From NCBI RefSeq assembly GCF_000002425.4, contig NC_037261.1, positions 2,154,659-2,218,658 of the forward strand: a DNA stretch of 64,000 bases, written 5' to 3'. The notes below the pieces were generated by a model. It was not told the origin of the DNA. It saw only the letters and a program-made list of their open reading frames with translations, and made no database searches. A program made the translations under genes and the position numbers. Origin of the DNA: Physcomitrium patens. Taxonomy: Eukaryota > Streptophyta > Bryopsida > Funariales > Funariaceae. Positions 41,641 to 58,893 of this stretch are shown here, one piece after another (positions within the stretch are counted from its first letter, which is position 1; each line of letters starts with the position of its first letter).

Positions 41641-43441
41641 GAATGGAGCTTTAATATTGTGGGGCTTTGCTTTTATGGCTTCTTTGTGTGAAGCTTAAAT
41701 GTTAATAACTGCCCTTTAGTGCGATGCTTTATTTGTCAGTGACGGTGGATTTATTTTGCACAAGCGTATCATTGCTGTATAAGTTTAATAATTCCCTTAA
41801 TTAAAAATTAAGAAGTGTGATTATAAAAATAAAGATGTGAATTTTGATGTGGTTTTTGTTCACTTGGATGGGGTTTTTAGACCTACAGGCTTACTTTGAA
41901 AAGTAAAAGTATAATGAAAGTTTTTTTTTGATTGATAAAGAAAAGTTTTGATTTGGGAATTTTTTACCTTATTTTTAAGTGAGAAGAGGTCTTTTTAAGG
42001 ACCAAAGCCATTGTTTGATTATGGTTTGAAATGTGGTGGTTCATATCTTGAGTGTACAAATATGAAAAATACAAAATAGTATTGATAAATAGTTATGGGG
42101 ATTTTTTATATGAATTCTTCAACTTTGTTAAAAATATTTTATTGAGGTGGGGTTAATGCAAATTTTTGGAGACAACACCATTTGTATCATGTAATAATAC
42201 AATTCATCTCATCATTTTCTTTTTGTAGCTTCTTGGATGGTTTTCTAAATGTAAAAATATGCTTAAAGAATGTTTTTATATTAAGAAAATACAAATTTTA
42301 AAAGTTGTGATCTTTTGTCAATTTTTTCTTAAGCATAATGACTATCTAAGATACAATTAACTTTGTGATTTGATCCAAGTAATCATTTTGTTCAATGAGT
42401 TTCTTAAATTATATAATAAAAATTTAAAAAATTAAATAAACTTTAAAGAAATAACAACAAACAAGCATGATTGATATAAGGGTCGAAAGTAATGTGAGAT
42501 GCATGTTGCATCAAAAACAACATCACAATCATGTGTTGAATTTAAATTGTGTATTAATAATTTAAATGAAAATATATATGCAAAGTATTTTTTTTTAAAT
42601 AAGAATACTAATTAATAATGAAAATGTGTAACCTTGAAATTAATATGCCAATTTTTTTTGTTTTTGGTAAACCATCAGTAAAAAATTATAAAATTTTCAA
42701 GGTTATTTCTTTTTGTGGTCTTAAAAGTTTTAATATTAGATTATCATGCTTCCTTTTTATAATTTATAACTATATCTCAATAACAAAAGTATGTAAATAA
42801 AATAAATAAATAAATAAAGAGAATATAAATTTATTAATTGATGACATACAAAAATCATTTAAAAACATTGTCAATTGAAACACCAACCTATATTCCAAAA
42901 CCCTGATTTTTGTGATGATCAAAATTGTATAAATAAATAAACCAATCAAAATTTTATTTAATTATTTTTATTTTTAAAAAACATAAACATCAAAGAAGAG
43001 TACAAGGAAAGAATTGTGTTTGAATTTGTTGTTTGATTGAATAAACCTCATTCATTGCAACCTAGTTTATCTAATTGAAAAGAAGATGGATCAGTGATTG
43101 ATCAAAAGGTCTACTAGCAAGACAACAACAGAACGTCATCTATACTAAAAGGTTGTAGAAATTATTTGAAAAAATTACTTGAATTATGTAATAATATAAT
43201 ATAAAAATACTATAACATTTATTGCATGCTCTCATGAACTAAACCTTTTGTAACCATTTTCAAAACAATTATTTCACAGCTTTTCTATTAAAATTTATAC
43301 ACTTTATAAATTGAAAACATTAAAGGAGAAATCAATATTAGTGATATGTATTGATTACTTGTGTTAAATCATTTTTTTTTCATTTCTGATAACTGCTTGA
43401 ATCTAAAACACTATGCAAGATATTTAATTAGTTGTAAAATA
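41641..43441. other. AT-rich intergenic DNA
   Basis: No gene or element recognised. The 42618-42800 frame is low-complexity. Confidence 0.6.
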
Positions 43442-44302
43442 TCACATTGACTTGTTTGCTTGTTTTGAAGACATAAAAGGCAACCATCCTCCTAAAAAAA
43501 GTAGAGTTCTAAGACTTGGGTAGGTTTGAAGTTGCACTTGTTGTAAGGATTGTTTCCTAGAGTTCTTAGTTTTTGGTTTTACTATTGATTTGAAGGGAGC
43601 TATTGGTGCGGGAATACCCATACGAATTGGTCGTGATCCGGGCAACCGTAAAATATCCAATCCATAGTCACAAATAGCCATATGAGATTTAAGCCAATTT
43701 TTCCCAAGCGTGATATTATAAATTTGTCCCGGAAGCACATTAAGTTCTTCGGATATCTCGAGATCACCAATTTCAAAAGTCACTACACACATCCGCTCCG
43801 GATACCTCTCTACATGGGTGTTTGCTAAAGTGACGACTAGAACATCATCCGTGTACCATGTTTCTAAATGCAATTGTTGTGCAAAATTCTCCGTAATAGC
43901 GGATATGGAAGACCCAGTATCCAACAACATGGTTGTTATAATGCCATTCACTTTCCCGCATACTATAGCTACGGATTCTTCATTATCTAGTTGCGATGGA
44001 TTGTGGGCTTCGTCCTCTTTCCAATTGTCACACCATTTGTTACTATTATTCTTTTCAATGCCCTTGTATGGATGATCTATTGGTGGTAGTTTTTTGAGTC
44101 TTCTTCTTCTTGGTTTAAAAGGAGAAACCTCACTCTCCGAATCACTTTTGGAACTACTACCCGGAGAGTGCGAGTTAGGGTTCATTCCATGCAATTCAAC
44201 ACAATATTCACAACTACCACCCTCAGTACTGCTTTGATAACTTAAGTGTTTCTTTTCATAATCCAAATGTTGGTTTCCTTGTTGAAGAAAACTCATTTGC
44301 AT
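43442..44302 (-). CDS. Isolated retropepsin-like aspartic protease ORF
   Basis: An uninterrupted 286-codon ATG-started frame. Residues 1-60 are polar and S/Q/E-rich with a C-x2-C pair at 31-34. Residues 60-105 carry an R/K cluster (64-71) and acidic stretches. A retroviral-type protease domain spans about 110-225, with catalytic D-T-G-S-S at 128-132, a hydrophobic-Thr-Leu-Gly block (about 198-204, 'TLGKNWL') and a conserved 'ICDYGLDIL' strand. The C-terminal 65 residues are basic. No reverse transcriptase, integrase or LTR was seen within several kb on either side. Its composition is clearly richer in GC than the DNA around it. It could be a recent protease-bearing fragment of a Ty3/Gypsy-type element or a host-retained retropepsin gene. 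The intact frame is the only evidence for function. Confidence 0.7.
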   Translation of the reverse strand: MQMSFLQQGNQHLDYEKKHLSYQSSTEGGSCEYCVELHGMNPNSHSPGSSSKSDSESEVSPFKPRRRRLKKLPPIDHPYKGIEKNNSNKWCDNWKEDEAHNPSQLDNEESVAIVCGKVNGIITTMLLDTGSSISAITENFAQQLHLETWYTDDVLVVTLANTHVERYPERMCVVTFEIGDLEISEELNVLPGQIYNITLGKNWLKSHMAICDYGLDILRLPGSRPIRMGIPAPIAPFKSIVKPKTKNSRKQSLQQVQLQTYPSLRTLLFLGGWLPFMSSKQANKSM

Positions 44303-44631
44303 TATTTTTATTATAATTTTTTATTTATTTTTTATTTATTCTTCTTCCTCAGTGTATAGATTCTTTTAGCTTCTTCTTGATGTGCAACAAGTAAGAAAAT
44401 TGACTGTTTTGTCATGATTTGTATTGGAACCTCTACAACTATTACAAAACTGTAATACCCATCTTTTCTTGTGAATTCTTTTTCTTACTGAATATTTATT
44501 TTTTGACATTTCATTTTCTTTTTCAAACTCTCAATTGATTAATTTACAAATTCTACTTCTTTTAAAATTTAAGCTTTCATTCTTCAATGACTTATTAGAA
44601 AATTCAAAGACATCATTTCATTTGCTGATAG

Positions 44632-44659
<28 letters not shown>
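44632..44659. repeat. (AT)n microsatellite
   Basis: About 28 bases of pure AT dinucleotides, about 330 bases upstream of the retropepsin ORF start. Confidence 0.85.
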
Positions 44660-44662
<3 letters not shown>

Positions 44663-46465
44663 TTAAGAGATCTAACTTAACAATTTAAAATGCTTGAATT
44701 CTGTACATGTTTTCAGAGGAAAAAAACCTTCAGATTTCATTGTTAAAATTATTTATGTCACAAATTCAATTTTACTACCAGATTGATGATAAATATATAT
44801 TTTTTACAATAATACAAACGATTTGATGAAGTAATGAGTTCTTAATACAAAATGTAGAAATGCATGTTTAGGTTTAGGTTTTTATAATCTTATCCTGCCA
44901 CCAACAAAACTATGCTCTCTCATGCATTAATAAACAAGATTGCACGATATTTTTCAAGTTACGGAAAATTTTCTCCACTTATTAAACACACAACAACATT
45001 GATCCTGCTAAAGAGGACGAAGAAGAAAAATCAAAATTAAAATAAAATAAACTAATCTAAAATTAAAACACACAAACAAATAGAAATAATAGAAAACAAG
45101 ACACTTGATACAAATGGTAAAAAGTTACCCAAGTCAAAATAAAGAGTGCAATTTTGTGTGTAAAAAATATTTAATTTGTATAACTTACAACCTCAAGATA
45201 TACGAAATTTCAATCTTACAAAAATCTTACTTTCTTTTTGTTTTTAAAACTTTGAAGTTGAAGATTATGTTGTATTCCAAATCAAATCTTGGAGTGTTAT
45301 GTTCATATTAAAGGCAAGGGAGAGAAGATGCTTTTTTCTTCATTTTCAGTTTTCTTCATTGTTATAAAAAACAAAACAGTAACCTTCACATTTTAATGTT
45401 GGTAAAATAGAAAAGATGAATGAAAAGGTTTAGTAAATTTTCACCAATGGTTGTCATTTAATTGTAATGTTCAATGTTCATCATCAATGTTGTTACATCA
45501 ACCAATCAAATATTGTGAAATTTATGAATCTCATGTATTTGTTTATATATTATTCGGAAACAAGAATGAAAATTTAAAATTGAGTGAAACTACATTCCAT
45601 AATAAAAATTCTCTAATAGATAATGGTTCACCATTTTTTTCATGAAATATAGACTATTTAGAAATTCTGTTTCTTAAACATGTAGAATGAGTGCATGTTA
45701 ATTTTTAAATGAAAAAGAACTGAAATTAATAATCCATATCTTTGAAATTGTAAAAGCTAGTGGATTAATGTGATAGTATTCTAATTACTGAGATTCACAT
45801 TAAAAAATTAAAATTAAAATTAAAAAAAAAAAAAAAAACAAACAAACAAACAAAACAAACAATGAAGTTTACTGGATTTTGATGTTGTAAAACTGATGAA
45901 ACCATTAATGCAACATTGTAGACAACAAGTGTCATTACTTTCATTTTCAAAACATGCTGTTACACATCAAACAATCGTCAAAATATTACATACAACAAAT
46001 GCTTGAAAGAAGTTTTATACTTCGTAACTGTTAGGTGACCTTTTTCCAGCATTTTTCCCTTTAGAACGGTAGAATGTGGCTGTGTTTTATACATTTCATT
46101 TGTAGACACACAACTATTTAGTAAGAGGTGTTAAATGACTATGCAACAATTCTTTTATATTATGTCAAATTACTGCTACTTACACTTTTTATATTTAATT
46201 GATTCAGTAACTTTATTCAAGTTTCATTGTGATGATAATGCTTTAAATAATATTGCAAATCAACTTTTTAAATTATAAACAAAAAAAATTACGTATTAGA
46301 ACATCTGGAAACATACAAAATCATGGGTCTACCAGATTCTCCGATTTAGTAACCACAGTATCATTAATCCATATACTACAATCACATGTAGACAGTGGTC
46401 TGATTTCTTCATACAAAATAAATGAAAAAACTATGGATATATGAGTTCCAAGTGTGTAAATTATG

Positions 46466-46491
46466 TATATATATATATATATATATATATA
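46466..46491. repeat. (TA)n microsatellite
   Basis: About 26 bases of TA dinucleotides followed by CA/TG-rich sequence. Confidence 0.85.
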
Positions 46492-46627
46492 AACGCACAC
46501 ATACATATGTGTATGTGTGTGTGGCTGTTGTGTATTGTTTATTTTATTTTTTTAATTGTATCTCATTACAATCACAATTGAGACACAAAGTATTATTTGA
46601 TCAGAGCAATATTTTTGCTTGTTTTCT

Positions 46628-46651
46628 GTTGTTGTTGTTGTTGTTGTTGTT
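46628..46651. repeat. (GTT)n microsatellite
   Basis: Eight consecutive GTT-type triplets. Confidence 0.85.
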
Positions 46652-46740
46652 TGTTTTTTTTTGTTTTTTTATTTTCTTCTTCTTCTTGTTTGATTTGTTA
46701 ATGTTGTTGTTATTATTATTTTTAGAGGATTGTTATGCTA

Positions 46741-47129
46741 CATCTCCAATTGATATGGCTACACCACATGTAACCTCCTCATAGACAACTAGATAATAAT
46801 AATATTCTTTTCTTTGCTTTAAGAAATGGTGGTGGTTGAGATAGAAATAGTGAGTATTTTATGAAAAAAACATGTTGTTAAAAAAAAAAAAAAAATTGCC
46901 ACAAAAAAAAATTAATTTAAAATTTAGTTTAGTTTAGTTTTATTTATTTATTTATTTATTTTTTGGCTTCCAAAAACTCAAAAGCTTATGTTTTAGTTTA
47001 TTCTATTTTGGGTCAATATTGGGATTAAATATTGGATTGTCAAACGTGCCCTAAGCATAGAAGCATGCTTTTTAGTCAATTTAAGTAGTGTAGAGGTCAT
47101 ATGGGATGTAGCAATATCAATTGGAGATA
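46741..47129. mobile_element. MITE-like element, copy 1
   Basis: About 389 bases with terminal inverted repeats of about 40 bases. The left end 'atctccaattgatat(g)gctaca' is repeated inverted at the right end, where the complement of 47095-47129 reads 'atctccaattgatattgctaca' and continues with 'atgacctctaca'. It is flanked on both sides by TA. The interior is non-coding. A related copy lies at 47597-48020 in the same orientation. Confidence 0.65.
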
Positions 47130-47137
47130 TACTATTA

Positions 47138-47213
47138 AAAATTCTCTAATTTATTATTATTTTTTATTTACAAATAAAATTCTCTAATTTATTATTATTT
47201 TTTATTTACAAAT
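47138..47213. repeat. Tandem duplication of a 38-bp unit
   Basis: Two exact adjacent copies (47138-47175 and 47176-47213) of an A/T-rich 38-base unit containing 'attctctaatttattatta'. It starts right at the end of MITE copy 1. Confidence 0.85.
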
Positions 47214-47596
47214 AACATTACAAAGTGCTTCAATCTTGATTCTTATTTTGAATGAAAGCATATTTTATTGCATATTTTTCTTTTGTATTTTTGTATCCTA
47301 TTATGTTTTTCAATTACTTGACATTTATCAATATACTATGATAAAAAGTTATACATAAAATTTATCTTTCAAATAAGGTTTTAAAAATTGTAAATAGAGT
47401 TTTCTTTTAAAATTAAATATTAAATAAAAATCATAAACAGTTTTCTTAGTCTCTAACTTTAAAATTTTGAATATTTTTGTAATAACAAATAATTTTATTA
47501 TCTTGTTATGACTTAAAACCTATCATTCATACCCTCATATATTAATACAAACCACTCAAATAATGTTTTAAATTTATTATCCCTCATAAGTATCCC

Positions 47597-48020
47597 TCAT
47601 ATTCCTCCATTTAATATTGCTACACCCCATATGACCCTCTTCATAGACAACTTGCTAATAATATGCCTATTTTTTTTATGCATTTTTTCCTTTGTTTGCT
47701 TTAAGAAAGGGAGGTGGTTTAGAAGGAGTCAACAAATATATTATGAGAAAACATGTTGTGAGTTGTTTTTTTTATTTTATTATTATTTTATTTTAAATTT
47801 AAACAAAATATTAGCTTAAAAAGGTTCAGTTAATTAATTAATTAACTTAATTATGCTCTTATAAACACAATTTTTTTTTTCAATTTATTCTATTTTTGTG
47901 TCAATATTGGGATAAAATATTGGGATGCCAAATATGCCATGAATGTAGAAACGTGCTTTTTTCAAATTTACATTGTGTAGAGGTCATATGGGGTATAGTG
48001 ATATCAATAGTGGACACATT
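47597..48020. mobile_element. MITE-like element, copy 2
   Basis: Colinear with copy 1. Shared blocks are 'gctacacc', 'catagacaact', 'tttgctttaagaaa', 'aaacatgttgt', 'gtcaatattggga', 'gtgtagaggtcatatggg' and 'atatcaat'. The ends are inverted relative to each other ('ccccatatgacc' against 'ggtcatatgggg'). Non-coding. Confidence 0.65.
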
Positions 48021-48197
48021 ACTAATATTTCTCTAAAAGAATATGAAAAAAAAAAAATGGAAAGAGAAATTTATTTTCAAACATAACAAGAAGGTGGAAG
48101 AAACCAACTTTTTAGGATTTTACGGTCCACATTTAAAAACAAAAATGCAAACCTCAACCTTCATTTAGTTTAGGAAGCACACACAAGGGGGGGGGTA

Positions 48198-48250
48198 CGA
48201 CCACGTGTCAGCACGTAATAGGGGCAGCCAATCGTTGCCAAGTCCACGTG
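48198..48250 (+). promoter_or_regulatory. G-box pair and CCAAT box upstream of the PRP4 kinase gene
   Basis: CACGTG occurs at 48202-48207 and 48245-48250, the first within an ABRE-like CCACGTGTC. A CCAAT lies between them at 48228-48232. In plants such G-boxes are bound by bZIP and bHLH factors, so stress- or light-related control is possible. The second G-box overlaps an in-frame ATG at 48248, one reason not to start the protein there. Confidence 0.55.
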
Positions 48251-48520
48251 GATGGAGTGCAGAGGTCGCGTTCCCAAATCGGGCAAGCCCCGTTCCCAGG
48301 ATATAGAACATCTGGGAACAACACAATTGACGCTATGGGAACGCGAGTTCTAGAAGAGTGTATGCTTGGTAGTTCGTGGGTGGACGGGCAGGGCGACCCG
48401 CGATCCGGAGGGGGGGGAGTCGGGAGCGTTGTCGTCATCCTCGTCTTCGTTGTTGTTGTTAATGTGGAGCTTGGCTATGGCGTAACGTCGCACGGTGCCA
48501 TATTCTATCATAGGGTTTCG

Positions 48521-53578
<5,058 letters not shown>

Positions 53579-56500
53579 TGCAGTTATGCCAGTTTCTGGC
53601 GTATACATTGTTGTCTGTCTAGACATCAAGTTGTGTCCTGCATATGTAGAAAGTAGGAAGGTATTCGGAATCGTAGATTCTATTGGACGAACAAACAAAT
53701 TCTGCTTTTTCGTTCTACAATTTCAGCTATTGATCTTAAACTCTCTCTGTCGTGGCACTGCTCGTCGCGAGATCTCGCCAATTCATCAATGGCGCCTGGC
53801 GAGGGTGGGCTTCTGCTGTTGTTTCAGGGCAATACCCACAGAGCATAAAACTATACGATTGTAAGACAACACGCACAAAGCGTTTTCCTGTCCGTCTGCT
53901 TTTTATATCGATCATTGTCTTGATGGTGTGAGTTCTCTGGGCGTCGATATTTGGTTATTGGCGGTTGGTTTTTTTTTAGTGTCCTTAGAATTAGTCGTTG
54001 TGCTGACACTCTGCATGTTCTAGTGTTGGGTGAGTTTCAGTGTGGAGATTGAGTTGAATTTGTTTCATGTCTGGTATTAAGAATGGAGAAACAGTTCGGT
54101 ACTTCTCCTCTTTGAGATGTATCAGGGATTTTCTTTCGTAACTCATCGTTCCTGTGGTAGGCATATTCTTGGTCCATGTGGCTTTTGATTTTATTTACCT
54201 CTTGGTCTTTTGTAGAATAGTTGTAGGCAGAAGTGTGTGGAGTCTGATGCGCGTTCGTTCTTCAGGGATGTCCTCATATCTAAGGAGATTAGCCCCTTTG
54301 GTGCTTAAAGCGCTAGGTAATGCAGCGACGAGAAGGTACTCTAGTTCTCCCAGGGCTGTCTGCGCACGTATCCGTAGTGTGCTCCTTACTAGTCCTCATG
54401 GCCTAAATCTTTTTTGGTATTTTTAAGCAAGCTTTTGGCTTGCTGGTCTTACGTTGTGTATGATTGTTCTCTTTTAATTGTAATTAACCTTAGTGATGTA
54501 TTTTTCACCTTTATAAGGCAATTGGATATGGATTTAGAAGTTGTTACCTAGATTGAGGTGGGTTGGAGTCGCTTCTAATGTTCAACTTCCCTTGTCAGTA
54601 GAGTGCTTAAGGAGAAGTCTGGAATTATGTTATTATATAGTGTTTATGGTGACACATGAGGCGTGCTGTGCAGTCAAGATACGTTGATCGATTGAATTTT
54701 ATCTCGGCTCTCCTTTTGTTGATGAATAGTTTCAAAGGAAGCCTAAATGGAAATTTCCGTGTCCTTCGTTTTTTATTTTTTATTTTTTTATTTTTATACT
54801 GTCAGTTGGTGCTCTACACTTTTTTAAATGTTATGGAGTTTGGAGTATTCATCTGTCGTTCATAACTGACAGGAAGTGTGTAGGTGGTGGCTGCCTCTTT
54901 TCTTGTGAGCTCCTTGGGGAAGTGATTTTTCAGACTGCCTATAATGGCCAGATTGAGGTGGGTTACATTTCTTGTCATTATAGGTTTAAAAAATTATCAC
55001 CTTAGTCATTGCATTCTATGAGTTGAATCTTCGGTATATTCTTCTAGACGTAGAAATCGTAATCCTCCGCATTCCTCTATATTGACCGCAGAGCAGGGTT
55101 AATGTGGGTTTCTGTTAGATAATGAAGCTGCTGATGAAACATTGGTAGTTATTTTTCGGCTCGTTGAGGTTCAGCTCGGGTAAGTCCCTGCTGATCCGTG
55201 TGGCACGCTGGGCTCTGGTGACATGATACATATTCTTAAATGCCTTAGATTTTCTAATAGATACCCTTGTGTTCAGTCTGTGACACCATTAAATTGTCTT
55301 ACGGAACGATATAGTGAGGATTTCGTGAATCCTTTGATTCTAAATGTCTTGGATTTGCCTAAGCTACGTTTCAAAGCAGTGCAAGAAGAGGGGTTCCACA
55401 TCCACTCCGGATGCGCTGCTTACATTTAATTTCTGCGCAAGCGCACTTAGATGAATGGAAGTAAATACCCTAATTACCAACAAATTTTCTCGTTATCTAC
55501 TAAAAGAAACTGCGTACTAGTTTATTGCAAGTATGCGCTTAATCCTTTGGGTTTGAAGCACAATGGGATGTGGCGAAGAACATCACTGTTTGCTCTTAGG
55601 CTCAATTTAAGCAGCGTTTTGTTTACACGCTTTGTGATTGAATGTATCAATATTTTTGTTGAGTTTGGGACGTCGGAGCCTGTTGCAATGATCTCTGAGG
55701 TAGTTTCTTGAATATCTGTCACTTTTTGAGGTCGTGAATTGGCTCCAGGTTTTGGTATCTATAATTTTTGGGTTAGAATAAAGCCAATTAATCCGAATGG
55801 TTAGGTTAGGAATATTAGCTTGTAAGTGGTTATACGTTTTAAGTAGCCTAGATGGTTGATAGTTTTATTATTTTTATCATTAACACCATAATCTTTTTAA
55901 TGGATTCAATTAATACACTCAAGTTAGAAAAGTTGGAATGTGAATTTCAGCCATATTAATAGATTAGACTGGGGATATAGACAGAGCAAATATCATCTTA
56001 CAATTGGGTAGTTGATTTGAATTACTTCAAATTTGTTGAAGATGTTAGAACATTGAAATTTCAAGCCACATGAGAACAAGAGATGAATTTAGTAGGCATC
56101 ACTGCCTTAATAAATGGGTCGTTGGCAAATACGGAGCTCCTTATTATGGAATCAATCTTAGCAATGGCGGTGGTAATTACAATTTGTGAAATTAACAATC
56201 TTGTTGTTAATTTCCTAATTGTATTGAACACAATGTTTTTCTTGAAAGGATGTGAATATGTTAAATTTTTGAACTATGTTTTAAAAAAAAACTAAGTAAT
56301 TGGGATTGATTGTAGATGAAGTGGAAATTTACATTTTAGAATATTTAGGAACCTTAAAAATAATAGTTGGATGGATGTTAAAATCTAGTGATTTTTGACG
56401 GTTACTATTTATTCTTTAATTGAACTATTCGAATAGAAACTTGAAATACAATGTGTTCTGTAGGTTAAGACTTTATCTAATGCTGAAAGAGTGGATACAA

Positions 56501-56892
56501 ATATGTTTTTATTGGATTTAAGATTTTGTTGTTCTTCATTATTGTTCTCTTTATACATTCCTCTTTCTTCTTGTAAAAATCTAGAATCGACCTTGTCTTT
56601 AAAACTTTCATTTTGAAATATTTAAAATATCAATAATTATTCAGATATAATTTATCATCATGCTTTACAAGTTCTATTCACTTAGTTTTTTTTGTTTTGC
56701 AATCTAATCTCAACCTCGATTTTGTGAGTTTTGGGATCTTGATTTTTAATTACAAACAAGCTTTTTAATTGGTCACAACATCTTATAGACTTAAGATGAA
56801 ATCAATATAAAGTTGTATTTTTTTAATCTATGATGTATTTTGAATATTCAAATTTTATACAATGATCCAAAATATAGTTTTTGAATATTTGC

Positions 56893-56896
<4 letters not shown>

Positions 56897-56925
<29 letters not shown>
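56897..56925. repeat. (TA)n microsatellite
   Basis: About 28 bases of pure TA dinucleotides. Confidence 0.85.
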
Positions 56926-56930
<5 letters not shown>

Positions 56931-57053
56931 TTCTAAATATGTAATAACTTTAATTACTTATTTTTACCAGTGTTCCATAAATCTACCAGAATGTAATTAG
57001 TAAATTAGATTAAAACACACATTTATTTCATATCACTTCTAACATATTGATGC

Positions 57054-57115
57054 ATATAGTTTGAAACATTTCAGCTTAAATAACATTATTTAAGCTGAAA
57101 TGTTTCAAACTATAT
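57054..57115. repeat. Perfect palindrome with 30-base arms
   Basis: Arm 57054-57083 is the exact reverse complement of 57086-57115, with only CA between. The arm includes 'gtttgaaacatttcagctta'. No mismatch in 30 pairs, in a neutral AT-rich spacer. Confidence 0.9.
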
Positions 57116-57480
57116 CATTCTTTTTTTTATTTAAAAATATTTTAATTGCTATATATTTTTAAAATACAAATGGATGTAGTCAATCACACAATACTTTTTA
57201 TCAAATAAAAAAAGTTTAGTCTTGCGTAGAATTATTTCTGCCACTCCAAAGCATTTTATACAGCTCCAATGCAGGTAAAAAAATTTCTCTAAAGAAGAAA
57301 ACTACATAATGTGGAGAATTTTGTGATGGTGGTTAGTATGGATGGGTCAATTTAATAAATACTTGGATCATTTTAACAAATACTTGGGTTGTCATTTTAA
57401 AAATTCCCTATATATATATATATATATATATACGTGTGTATAAAATAAATACATAATATCTCATATCGTGTCTTATACGA

Positions 57481-58893
57481 CAAGGCTCGCGACCATCCGG
57501 GCGTCCTCAACCCTTTAGCGTCCATCACGGTTTACGTAAATGCTTTTCCGCGACCCTCTAACGATGCCCTAATTGCAAAGCAAAATATTTCGATGACCGC
57601 CATAGCCAGCTCCTAGTTCAACCTCGACTCGACTCAGTGAGATAGTGCGGAAGGGGACGTTGCCGCGCCAATCGGAGGCATGTTGCTTTCGCGCGAGGAT
57701 TTTGAAAGCTCGGAACAAAGTCTGCGAGAGAAAAAAGGACAACTCTGAATTGGATCATTAGAGATGGCGATGAGTGGGCAAGGAGACCGACCATCTTCGT
57801 GGTTTGGTTAAGTCCGCAAGAAGGCTCTTGGAGGTGCGTTTCCATGGATGCGTGCCTGGCGAATTTCGTTTTGAATTTGTTGCTACACACGACCGTGAAG
57901 TGGATTGCTATGCCATTTGTGGTTTCTCAATGCTCGTTTCTGGGAATTTGTTATTGCAAGCATGCACGGGGCGCTTCTCCTCTTCGTGTCGCTTGTTGCA
58001 TATGAATTCTGTGATTGGTTGAGGGCTGAGAAACGGTGCGGGAAATTGGAGATGATCATCGTGAATCATTGATGAAATTTTGTTGTACTTAAAGGGTGTG
58101 ATTCTCTTTTATTATGTGATTTTTCTGTGCGCGCTGTGAGGTATATTGGTGTGGCTAGGAGGTTAGATGAGGTTTTCCGCGTACACTGTGAAAAATTCTG
58201 GTAACGAATTTGTTCTTGCTTCGAATTAGAACACTTTGGAGTGTTTGGGAATTTTACGCCGCTGAAAGTTCGACCAGAAGCACTACTTTCACAAGTGTTA
58301 GCATTTGAAGGAAGTCTTTCTGCTGCAAATTGAAGTCGTAACACAATATTTTAATCTTATAAACTATAGTGACATTTGTTGACTTGCAACGTCTTAGGAT
58401 TGACCTTGCGCATTTGGTGTGGACTTGAAATGATCGCAGCTTCTTTCTACCCCAACTTGCGCATTTGATCACTTTCTATTGAGAGCTTAGAAATTTAACA
58501 TTGAGTATCTGTAATGTAGTTGATATACTTTTTCTCCTTGCGCAGATTGGGGGTTGGGATGAAACTTTTGGTCGTGGAAATAAAGTCCTGACTGTGTCAG
58601 TTGACTAAATGAGTACTTAATTCATACTCTTAAGTCGTTGGTATTAAAGTTCGGAGTGTGAATTTTACTGTCTTGAAATCATTAAAATCCAGATCCAGCA
58701 TTGAAGTATAATCAAACTTGCAGCTGTAATGTGGTATTGATTATTTCTTTTGTTAGAGTAAGTCTCTTTTCGCTATTTGATTGAATCTTACGATGTTTGC
58801 AAGCTCTTCATTCATCACTATTGTAACGCATAGTTGTTCACAGGTGCACACATTATCGTGCTGCGGCTTAAGATTCTAGCGTAAGCATGCAAA
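57481..58893 (+). promoter_or_regulatory. Presumed promoter and 5' leader of the Vps15 gene
   Basis: Composition becomes gene-like at about 57475. A typical acceptor ('gttgttcacag', ending at 58842) lies 51 bases before the ATG at 58894, so the leader is probably interrupted by an intron; its donor could not be fixed. Open frames at 57774-58022 and 57618-57890 (minus) have no recognised domain. Confidence 0.4.

Larger units (their letters stand above)
44303..46740. other. AT-rich intergenic DNA
   Basis: No gene recognised. TA runs at about 44632-44659 and 46466-46491 and a (GTT)n run at about 46628-46651. Confidence 0.6.
53579..57480. other. Region without a recognised gene
   Basis: 53579-about 54100 probably holds the 3' UTR of the kinase gene. 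54150-55730 keeps a gene-like composition and contains several short plus-strand frames (54154-54426, 54656-54865, 55223-55429, 55451-55711), none recognised. 55740-57480 becomes AT-rich, with TA runs at about 56897-56925 and 57409-57432 and a perfect palindrome at 57054-57115. Confidence 0.5.

Noticed and set aside
54154..54426. Basic-hydrophobic 90-codon frame that superficially recalls small core proteins of Polinton-like elements
   Set aside because: Too short, no partner genes (capsid, polymerase, protease) nearby, and resemblance is only compositional.
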